A DNA stretch of 6,352 nt. Origin: JAAYJR01 sp964611525 (lineage in GTDB: Bacteria > Bacteroidota > Bacteroidia > Bacteroidales > Prolixibacteraceae). The position numbers were made by a program, and so were the translations under genes. Shown here piece after piece: positions 1 through 5,063 of the stretch. The notes beneath the pieces were generated by a model that had not been told where the DNA came from, made no database searches, and saw nothing but the letters and a program-made list of their open reading frames with translations. The DNA lies in NCBI GenBank assembly GCA_964611525.1, contig CAZTAL010000060.1, positions 1 through 6,352 of the forward strand, read 5' to 3'. Position 1 is the stretch's first letter, and each line of letters opens with the position of its first letter.

Positions 1-22
1 ATGACTGAAAAATAATTATATA

Positions 23-1285
23 ATGAATTCAAAACAACAATTTGATTTGACCGTTAACCATCAACAACCTGATCAGATGGTAGTGGATTTTGGATCAACT
101 CCTGTGACAGGTATGCATGTTCTCTCGATAGAGAATCTCAGAAAATATTACGGACTGGAATATAAGCCGATTCGTGTTATTGATCCTTATCAGATGTTAG
201 GTGAAGTTGATCAGGAACTTGTAGAGATAATAGGAATTGATGTAGTTGGCGTAAAGGGTATGAAAAATTCATTTGGATTTTACAATCATGAGCCCTTGAA
301 AGAGTATATTACCAACTGGGGACAAGAAGTATTGGTTCCCGAGTGTTTTCGTACTTCGAAGGATGAGAAAGGCGATGTGTTGATTTATCCCCAGGGGGAT
401 ACTTCTGCCCGGCCTTCCGGACGTATGCCAAAGAACGGCTACTTTTTCGATGCCATCATACGCCAGGAACCTATTGAAGAGGAGAAGCTGGATCCATTAG
501 ATAATCTTGAAGAATATGGTTTGGTTTCAGATAATGATTTGGAGTATTGGAAAGAAACCGCTCAAAAAGCCCGTGCTACAGGCAGAGCTGTGATTGCCGG
601 ACTCGGAGGTACAGCTCTGGGGGATATTGCTCATGTACCTGGTATTAAATTGAAGAATCCAAAAGGTATCAGGGATATCACCGAATGGTACCTGAGCATT
701 ATCATGCGGCCGGATTACATACGGACAATCTTCGACCGTCAGACAGAAATAGCTCTTGAAAATTTTAATCGCTTCCATAAAGTAATCGGGGATAATATAG
801 ATGCCGTTTATATCTGCGGAACTGATTTTGGTACTCAAGACTCAACGTTTTGTTCTCCGGAACAGTTCGACGATTTATGGCTTCCATACTATAAAAGGAT
901 AAATAATTGGGTTCATGAAAATACAAACTGGAAAACTTTCAAACATACTGATGGGGCTATTGAATCTCTTATGTCGCGGTTTATAGATGCTGGGTTTGAC
1001 ATCATAAATCCGGTACAGATAAGTGCCAGGGGAATGGATCCGGTGAATTTGAAAAAAAAGTACGGAAGGGATATAGTTTTCTGGGGCGGTGGCATAGACA
1101 CTCAAAAGACATTACCTTATGCCTCCCCTGAAAAAGTTAGGGAGGAAGTGCTTGGTTTGTGCGACATTTTTACAAAAGATGGTGGTTTTGTATTTAGTAG
1201 CATTCACAACATTCAAGCTAATGTTCCTGTTAAGAATATGGTGAGCATGATAAATGCAATAAAAGAATTCAATGGGAAAAATTAA
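23..1285 (+). CDS. Uroporphyrinogen decarboxylase (URO-D)-family protein, substrate unknown
   Basis: This encodes a 420-residue cytoplasmic protein of the URO-D / cobalamin-methyltransferase-like superfamily. The start is supported because the N-terminus has the family layout: a short lead, then NHQQPDQMVVDFGSTPVTG (residues 12-30), matching the usual 'h.ePDrvPvdfg' opening. The C-terminal half carries the classic blocks: GTDFGTQ (266-272), SPEQFDDLWLPYYKR (278-292), HTDGAIESL (308-316), GFDIINPVQISARGMDP (324-340), FWGGGIDTQKTLP (353-365) and HNIQANVPVKN (395-405). In MtaA/MtbA-type methyltransferases a His-x-Cys zinc motif is expected near 308; here it reads H-T-D-G, so cysteine-dependent zinc methyl transfer is not supported. 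It is unlikely to be the haem enzyme HemE, since this branch is longer and usually sits in catabolic loci. An ROK kinase follows after 411 bases, so they may form a sugar-catabolism locus, although the gap argues against tight operon coupling. No Shine-Dalgarno sequence is visible, as is usual in Bacteroidota. The family call is firm; the reaction is unknown. Confidence 0.9.
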   Translation: MNSKQQFDLTVNHQQPDQMVVDFGSTPVTGMHVLSIENLRKYYGLEYKPIRVIDPYQMLGEVDQELVEIIGIDVVGVKGMKNSFGFYNHEPLKEYITNWGQEVLVPECFRTSKDEKGDVLIYPQGDTSARPSGRMPKNGYFFDAIIRQEPIEEEKLDPLDNLEEYGLVSDNDLEYWKETAQKARATGRAVIAGLGGTALGDIAHVPGIKLKNPKGIRDITEWYLSIIMRPDYIRTIFDRQTEIALENFNRFHKVIGDNIDAVYICGTDFGTQDSTFCSPEQFDDLWLPYYKRINNWVHENTNWKTFKHTDGAIESLMSRFIDAGFDIINPVQISARGMDPVNLKKKYGRDIVFWGGGIDTQKTLPYASPEKVREEVLGLCDIFTKDGGFVFSSIHNIQANVPVKNMVSMINAIKEFNGKN

Positions 1286-1696
1286 CAGTATGAACAGATA
1301 AGGGGTAACTCTTTAATTTTACATAATTCATGAGTGCATTCTAAAAAGTATATTTTATCATCAGATTTCAATATAAGTAATTGAGCAAAAATTTAAAAAA
1401 TTGATATTCACCTATTTACTTTTATATTTATATAGTATTTTTTAAATATTTTTGTTTTTAAACATTTCGAAGCCAAGCTCGATTATTTATTAAAATATTT
1501 ATGCCTGAAAAAAAGTGTTGTCAGTAAAAATTTCTCTATTAATAAATAATGTATCAACTTATCTGTAGTTTTAAACGGGATAGATTTTTATTTCATGAAG
1601 GATTTTTTACTTTTAAAAACGATATTGAATGATGATGATATTATAACTTTAAGGAAGGGTAATTTTGGATGAAATAGTAATAAATAACATAATAAA
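1286..1696. other. AT-rich intergenic gap, no convincing gene
   Basis: These 411 bases are strongly AT-rich with several A and T runs. I see no RNA gene and no strong terminator hairpin after the upstream stop codon. One 25-codon reading frame, 1595-1672 on the + strand (starting MKDFLLLKTILNDDD), is open, and its frame stays open back to 1550. It has no recognisable family features, and open frames of this size are expected by chance in such DNA. The 3' end probably holds the promoter and untranslated leader of the ROK kinase gene. Confidence 0.5.
1660..1667 (+). promoter_or_regulatory. Candidate Bacteroidota -7 promoter box for the ROK kinase gene
   Basis: TAATTTTG matches the Bacteroidota -7 consensus TAnnTTTG and lies 29 bases upstream of the ROK kinase start codon at 1697. 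No TTTG or TTG element sits at the usual 17-23 base distance upstream (the nearest TTG, at 1625-1627, is too far), so only half of the promoter is supported. In AT-rich DNA an 8-base match of this kind can arise by chance. Confidence 0.25.
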
Positions 1697-2599
1697 ATGC
1701 TAAAAATGACTGATGTATCAATAGGAATTGATCTGGGGGGCACGAGGATAAAAGCAGTAGCCATCGACAAATCAGGTAATATTTTAAATCAGTTTTTCCA
1801 TTCTACCTCTGACAATGAAGATATGACATGGAAAGATACCGTTAAAAAAGCAGTGCATGAAGTACAAAATAAAATAAAAACCCAAAACACAGTCATTGGA
1901 ATTTCTGCACCTGGGTTACCAAATGCAGATAATTCGGCCATTGCTTTTATGCCGGGTAGATTACAAGGTTTAGAGAATTTTAACTGGTCAGGTTTTTTAG
2001 GTACAAGAACATTTGTATTGAATGATGCTGTTTCGGCCATTGTGGCAGAGGCGAGATTTGGTGTCGCTAAAGATAGGAAAAATGTAGCTATGCTTACCTT
2101 GGGCACCGGCGTGGGAGGTGCAATTCTTATTGATGGGAAACCATACCAGGGGGCTTTTAACAAAGCAGGGCACCTTGGACATATGGTCATTGACAGCAAT
2201 GGAGCTCCGGATATAACCGGAATGCCCGGAAGCCTCGAAGACGCTATAGGAAATTGCAGCATTAATAAAAGGAGCTTCGGGAAATTTAACTCTACAGAAA
2301 AACTGCTGGAAGCTTTCAGGAACGGGGATAACTTCGCTGCAGAGGTATGGCTAACTTCGGTAAGAAAACTGGCTATCGGACTTGCATCCTTGACTAATAT
2401 CCTTTCTCCTGAAATGATTATATTGGGTGGTGGCATTACTAATGCCGGGAAAGAATTGTTTGTACCCCTTAAAAAATATATGAATATTTTTGAATGGCGT
2501 GCAGGTGGTAATAAAACAGAAATAGTAAAAGCCCATTTTGGCGAGTTGTCAGGGGCTATTGGAGCTGCATGTTTTGCAAGGGAAAATTATTCGGATTAG
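1697..2599 (+). CDS. ROK-family sugar kinase (glucokinase-like), zinc-cysteine-free
   Basis: This encodes a 300-residue cytoplasmic kinase of the ROK family, expected to phosphorylate a hexose or related sugar with ATP. Visible motifs in order: the phosphate-1 loop IGIDLGGTRIKA (9-20), the catalytic-Asp segment VLNDAVSAIVAEARFG (107-122, D110), the phosphate-2 loop LTLGTGVGGAILIDG (133-147), the ROK sugar-binding block KAGHLGHMVID (156-166), and the adenosine-site motif ILGGGITNAGKELF near residue 250. Classical ROK kinases carry E-x-G-H followed by a CxCGxxGC zinc site. Here the block is H159-L-G-H162, and the zinc cysteines are replaced in PDITGMPGSLED (171-182), so no structural zinc is expected. 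I believe this pattern marks an established ROK subgroup rather than damage. The start could be M1 (1697) or M4 (1706); both precede the first motif. The last 70 codons are duplicated near 4659-4867. There is no gene directly downstream, only a decayed DUF1080 fragment. The exact sugar cannot be told. Confidence 0.9.
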   Translation: MLKMTDVSIGIDLGGTRIKAVAIDKSGNILNQFFHSTSDNEDMTWKDTVKKAVHEVQNKIKTQNTVIGISAPGLPNADNSAIAFMPGRLQGLENFNWSGFLGTRTFVLNDAVSAIVAEARFGVAKDRKNVAMLTLGTGVGGAILIDGKPYQGAFNKAGHLGHMVIDSNGAPDITGMPGSLEDAIGNCSINKRSFGKFNSTEKLLEAFRNGDNFAAEVWLTSVRKLAIGLASLTNILSPEMIILGGGITNAGKELFVPLKKYMNIFEWRAGGNKTEIVKAHFGELSGAIGAACFARENYSD

Positions 2600-2602
2600 A
2601 TT
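2385..2602 (+). repeat. Direct repeat, copy 1: 3' end of the ROK kinase gene
   Basis: This 218-base segment, covering roughly residues 230-300 of the ROK kinase plus a few bases past its stop codon, recurs in direct orientation at 4659-4876. The copies align without any gap. By eye I count about 17 mismatches, giving roughly 92 percent identity. Homology starts abruptly at CATCCTTGAC and fades after the stop codon. The pair is an obvious substrate for homologous recombination. Confidence 0.92.
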
Positions 2603-2660
2603 TAAACAAACCAAAATAGTAATCATAAATTTAAATAACGTGTAAAGATTAATTCATTAA

Positions 2661-2859
2661 CTTCTGTTTTTATTATCTTTATTTGCATTTTCATGCAATA
2701 CAACTGAAAATAACGAGCTTCTTTCATTTTATGCAGAATTGGATTTAAATGCTCATCAATACTTTATCGGAAAATGAAGCTGAGAAAGTTTGACAACTGC
2801 TATTTGACGCACAGAATTTTGAAGTAGACTCAATAATGAGTTCGCACCGATTAGTGTAG
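2661..2859 (+). pseudogene. Decayed 5' end of a DUF1080 lipoprotein gene
   Basis: This stretch has no intact frame but reads as the wreck of a DUF1080 (3-keto-disaccharide hydrolase family) gene. From 2661 one frame gives a hydrophobic run ending in a lipobox, LLSLFAFSC, followed by NTTENNELLSFY, like a lipoprotein signal peptide; a stop codon precedes it and no start codon is in frame. From 2758 a different frame reads NTLSENEAEKV, a TGA stop at 2791, then QLLFDAQNFE. This matches the usual mature N-terminus of DUF1080 proteins, 'NtLt..E...GWklLFDGk.f..W', with the TGA lying exactly where the conserved Trp codon TGG is expected. Reading ends at a TAG at 2857 and the rest of the domain is absent. 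An intact DUF1080 gene starts 117 bases downstream, so this is probably a truncated paralogue. The family resemblance is from memory and only about 25 residues support it. Confidence 0.6.
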
Positions 2860-2899
2860 TTTAGTATCAAATCTCAATAAAAATTAATAAAATGTTGAT

Positions 2900-2917
2900 T
2901 TAATATATTGATATTAA
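2900..2917. promoter_or_regulatory. Short inverted repeat upstream of the DUF1080 gene
   Basis: TTAATAT and ATATTAA form perfect 7-base arms around the spacer ATTG, 60 bases upstream of the DUF1080 start codon. A 12-base palindrome, TAAAATATTTTA, lies closer at 2946-2957. Either could be an operator, but both are pure A/T and may be due to base composition. No full TTTG / TAnnTTTG promoter pair is visible between them and the gene. Confidence 0.2.
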
Positions 2918-2976
2918 GGCTTTTATATTTTGCATTTTTGTTATCTAAAATATTTTAACCAATAAAAATTTATATC

Positions 2977-3732
2977 ATGAAAAAATTAATATTATTATTT
3001 GCAACTGTATTTATTCTGGTTGTTTGGATAAGTTCAGTTTTTGGTCAGGACAAAAATGTTTTCCAGGAAGAAGGTTTCATCAGACTTTTTAATGGCAATG
3101 ACTTATCAGGTTGGATAAAACCCGAAGGTGATAACGGGCACTGGTCGGTTATTGATGATGTTATCGATTACGACGCGCGCTCTGAAGCTGAAGACGATAA
3201 AAATCTATGGTCGGTCAGGGAATACAAAGATTTTAAATTGCATGTTGAATGGCGTTTTAAGGGTTACGGAGATCATCTTTTCTCCCTAAGAACTGTTTTG
3301 CCAAATGGTGATTACTTACGTGATGAAAACGGGGATGTTATAAATTATTCAGGACCAAATTCCGATTCAGGAATACTTCTTAAAGGGGTAGGACAGGTGA
3401 ATCTGTGGTGTTGGTCTGTCGGTTCAGGCGAACTATGGTCAGTAAGAAATAACAAAGATTTAGCGGCAGAAGTGCGTGCAGGGGCCGTGCCGTCTTCAAA
3501 CCAGGATAATCCGGTTGGTTTTTGGAATGCCTTTGATATTACCGTTGAAGGAGAACGTATTACAATAAAAAACAATGGCATTGTGGTGATAAACAACGCC
3601 CTTTATCCGGGATTAAATGTTAAAGGGCCTATTGGTTTTCAACATCATGGAGGAGTCAATAAGGAAACAGGAAAAATGAAAGGTGGATCAAGTTTGGTAC
3701 AATTCAGAAATATATGGATTAAAGAGTTATAA
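2977..3732 (+). CDS. Secreted DUF1080 / 3-keto-disaccharide hydrolase-family protein
   Basis: This encodes a 251-residue exported protein of the DUF1080 family (PF06439, concanavalin/jelly-roll fold), some members of which cleave 3-keto-glycosides. Residues 1-23 form a clean Sec signal peptide: KK, a hydrophobic core, and likely type I cleavage after SVFG before Q24. There is no lipobox cysteine, so the product is probably periplasmic and soluble. Family landmarks are FIRLFNGNDLSGW (about 34-46), the WSVRE and LHVEWRF strands, the NSDSGILLKG segment (about 128-137), the NAFDITVEGERITIKNNG strand pair (about 188-205), and the closing GPIGFQHHGG ... VQFRNIWIKEL. Length is usual for a single-domain member, so it looks complete. 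It is preceded by the remnant of a second DUF1080 gene with a lipoprotein-type leader, and lies downstream of an ROK kinase, consistent with glycoside use. A sugar-binding rather than hydrolytic role cannot be excluded. Confidence 0.9.
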   Translation: MKKLILLFATVFILVVWISSVFGQDKNVFQEEGFIRLFNGNDLSGWIKPEGDNGHWSVIDDVIDYDARSEAEDDKNLWSVREYKDFKLHVEWRFKGYGDHLFSLRTVLPNGDYLRDENGDVINYSGPNSDSGILLKGVGQVNLWCWSVGSGELWSVRNNKDLAAEVRAGAVPSSNQDNPVGFWNAFDITVEGERITIKNNGIVVINNALYPGLNVKGPIGFQHHGGVNKETGKMKGGSSLVQFRNIWIKEL

Positions 3733-4019
3733 ACTATTATTACCACCTTAGTCAGGTTTTCTTTAAAATCCTTTACCCTACCTTGAATGGTATCAATACT
3801 AATATCTTCTCCATTATCGATTAAGCCTTCGATCTTATCTTTGAGTGTGAATTATTTAATTGTCTTTTTGTAGAAATACAGGAAGGGATGTTTTAGATTG
3901 AAGGGAGATTGATGGGATTTGTCCGTAGCCGCATTGCGATCCTTAGGAAGACTTTTTCGGAGATGGAAATCGGTTGAGACAATAAGGTCAGGATTTGCCG
4001 TACACTCCAAATTGCTACA
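3732..4019 (-). other. Gene-poor segment with protein-like minus-strand remnants
   Basis: The bases between the DUF1080 stop codon and the toxin-antitoxin promoter hold no intact gene. On the minus strand two consecutive stretches in the same frame are open. One of 55 codons (4019 down to 3855, containing ANPDLIVSTDFHLRKSLPKD and ending in TIK before a TAA) has no ATG. The next, of 40 codons (3851 down to 3732, containing KIEGLIDNGEDISIDTIQG and RVKDFKENLTKVV), also lacks a start and runs into the DUF1080 3' end. The second has a composition typical of a real soluble helical protein and is probably a fragment of a coding gene, but I do not recognise the family. The first may instead be part of an intergenic repeat. 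No tRNA, rRNA or CRISPR structure is visible. Confidence 0.3.
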
Positions 4020-4028
4020 TCAAAGTCG

Positions 4029-4055
4029 TTTGATTGAAGGAATTTCCTATATTTG
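4029..4055 (+). promoter_or_regulatory. Candidate Bacteroidota promoter of the toxin-antitoxin module
   Basis: TATATTTG at 4048-4055 is an exact match to the Bacteroidota -7 consensus TAnnTTTG, and TTTG at 4029-4032 could serve as the -33 element. The spacing between them is 15 bases, shorter than the usual 17-23, so the upstream element is uncertain. The -7 box ends 24 bases before the ATG of the antitoxin at 4080, a sensible distance for a short leader. This is the best promoter-like match I found in the window. Confidence 0.4.
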
Positions 4056-4079
4056 TGAAAACATAAAATACCTGCGAAA

Positions 4080-4309
4080 ATGAATTTACAATATATCTCA
4101 GACAGCGAAGGAAAGACAACGGGTGATTTATTCCAATTAGTGAATGGAATAAGCTTAAAAACAAATACAAAGGTATTGAAAATGAAGAAATTGATGTTCT
4201 AAAATGGCATGTTGATATAGTGAGGGAACGGATTGAGCATTATAAAAAACAACCCGGAAATTCGGCAGATTTTGATTCCTCGATGGATGAAATCGAAAAA
4301 GAATTATGA
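4080..4309 (+). pseudogene. Frameshifted antitoxin gene of a RelE/ParE-type module
   Basis: The ATG at 4080 opens a frame reading MNLQYISDSEGKTTG (to about 4126), then nonsense until a stop codon. In the -1 frame a 60-residue tail follows directly from 4127: FIPISEWNKLKNKYKG, then ENEEIDV, then VRERIEHYKKQPG, ending MDEIEKEL with TGA at 4307-4309. Joined, the two parts give a roughly 76-residue protein of the small Bacteroidota antitoxin type: an N-terminal '..YisDs.Gk.tgV.IPi.eW..l' DNA-binding half and an acidic helical tail that would bind the toxin. One base appears to be missing near 4124-4126, where GGTG-ATTT would need to encode Gly-Val-Phe. No classical slippery heptamer is visible, so a programmed frameshift is unlikely; mutation or a sequencing error fits better. 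The stop overlaps the toxin ATG by ATGA, the usual translational-coupling layout. Confidence 0.75.
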
Positions 4310-4578
4310 TGTACAGGACTGTAATTCTTTTACCTGCCAAAGAAGATATTAGAGAAGCTGCACTTTGGTACAATAAAAAACAAAAAGGGCTTGGAAAAAG
4401 ATTCACATTTCAGATAAGGGAAAAGATTCGCTTTATAAAACGATACCCTCAGGCGAATTCTGTATGTTATGATGATGTGAGGACAGCCATCCTTTCTGTT
4501 TTTCCTCGCCATATTACCTTACTCTTCAATAACCGGAATTGCTCCAAATTTTCCTTGCTTGTAAGCATTGTAAAATAA
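4306..4578 (+). CDS. RelE/ParE-family toxin, C-terminus probably lost
   Basis: This is a 90-residue frame of the RelE/ParE toxin superfamily, whose members cut mRNA on the ribosome (RelE) or poison gyrase (ParE). Visible features are PAKEDIREAALWYNKKQKGLG (residues 10-30, the 'A..di.ea..WY..q..GLG..F' helix pair), the YPQANSVCYDDVRTAILSVFP segment (47-67), and the following strand HITLLFNN. The start at 4306 overlaps the antitoxin stop codon; M2 at 4309 is an alternative. Family members normally continue after the last hydrophobic strand with a basic 'H.sRnP'-like tail. Here the frame stops right after LLVSIVK. In an overlapping frame the next codons read H-C-K (4566-4574), so a small indel may have removed the tail. 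With the antitoxin also broken, the module is probably inactive. The WY/GLG pattern slightly favours the ParE-like branch, but target choice is not secure. Confidence 0.7.
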   Translation: MMYRTVILLPAKEDIREAALWYNKKQKGLGKRFTFQIREKIRFIKRYPQANSVCYDDVRTAILSVFPRHITLLFNNRNCSKFSLLVSIVK

Positions 4579-4606
4579 TAATTCCTTTCTGAAATTAAAA
4601 TTTGCC

Positions 4607-4867
4607 ATGGAATACAAATCAGTTGAGCCATCTCTTTTTTTCTCCGTGAACCAAATCACATCCTTGACTAATATCCTTTCTCCTGAAATGATTATAATTG
4701 CTGGTGGTATAGCTAATGCAGGGAAAGAATTGTTTGTATCCCTTAAAAAATATATGAGTATTTTTGAATGGCGGGCAGGTGGTAATAAAACAGAAATAGT
4801 AAAAGCTCATTATGGCGAATTGTCAGGGGCTATCGGGGCTGCATGTTTTGCAAGGGAAAATTATTAG
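4607..4867 (+). pseudogene. Orphan C-terminal fragment of an ROK kinase
   Basis: The 86-codon open frame is not a sensible protein: about 17 unrelated residues precede a near-copy of the last 70 residues of the ROK kinase at 1697-2599. The fragment has lost the phosphate loops, catalytic Asp and sugar-binding block, so it cannot be a kinase. Differences from the parent include LGGGITNAG to IAGGIANAG, P to S, N to S and F to Y. It ends two codons early because the parental TCG serine codon is TAG here. Open translation is retained, and most changes are conservative or silent. That suggests it diverged from its sister while both were full-length genes, and was truncated later. No promoter or ribosome site is visible, and expression is doubtful. 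Confidence 0.85.
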
Positions 4868-4876
4868 AATTAGATT
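4659..4876 (+). repeat. Direct repeat, copy 2: displaced ROK 3' end
   Basis: This partner of the repeat at 2385-2602 has the same orientation, is offset by 2,274 bases, aligns without gaps and shows about 17 mismatches in 218 bases by eye. Its left boundary falls inside the ROK coding sequence and its right boundary just past the stop codon. Unlike copy 1 it is followed at once by a terminator hairpin, which suggests that this copy kept the natural 3' end of an ROK transcription unit. Confidence 0.92.
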
Positions 4877-4891
4877 AATGAGCCAAGTCTA

Positions 4892-4912
4892 AAAAGGTGC
4901 TTCGCGCCTTTT
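4892..4912 (+). terminator. Rho-independent terminator after the ROK fragment
   Basis: AAAAGGTGC (4892-4900), loop TTC, and GCGCCTTTT (4904-4912) form a 9-base-pair stem with one G-T wobble. The GC-rich core and the TTTT run give the usual intrinsic terminator form; because the left arm begins with an A run it could also work on the minus strand. It lies 25 bases after the ROK-fragment stop codon and about 150 bases before pabB, so it insulates pabB from upstream transcription. Confidence 0.75.
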
Positions 4913-5063
4913 CTATGCAAATTTAAAAAATTTATTAAACTGATTTTCAGACATTTATAAAATAATATAAAGTATTAATCAATAAAAATTTTAGTTTTTA
5001 TACTGAACTCATTAATAAAAATAAAGACACAAATACAAATGAAGCCTTTCGTAAGCTCATGGT

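Noticed and set aside
1..15. ATGACTGAAAAATAA, a four-codon frame directly before the first gene
   Set aside because: It could be the last codons of a gene entering from the left, but two other + frames also meet stops within the first 8 bases, so nothing can be assigned.
1595..1672. 25-codon small ORF upstream of the ROK gene (starts MKDFLLLKTILN)
   Set aside because: There is no ribosome site and no family resemblance, it overlaps the putative -7 box, and chance frames this size are common in AT-rich DNA.
1286..1696. CRISPR array or RNA gene in the long AT-rich gap
   Set aside because: There are no regularly spaced repeats, no tRNA-like cloverleaf and no GC-rich structured core.
1789..2436. 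215-codon open frame on the minus strand inside the ROK kinase gene
   Set aside because: It is antisense to a gene with all ROK motifs, is rich in Pro, Ser and Ala from mirrored codons, and has no family features. It is a shadow frame.
4607..4658. N-terminal 17 residues of the ROK-fragment frame as a new fused domain
   Set aside because: It is too short and without motif; it is better read as random sequence joined to the duplicated ROK 3' end.
2385..4876. Composite transposon or integrative element bounded by the direct repeats
   Set aside because: The repeats are kinase coding sequence, not insertion-sequence ends. No transposase, integrase, terminal inverted repeat or target-site duplication is visible.
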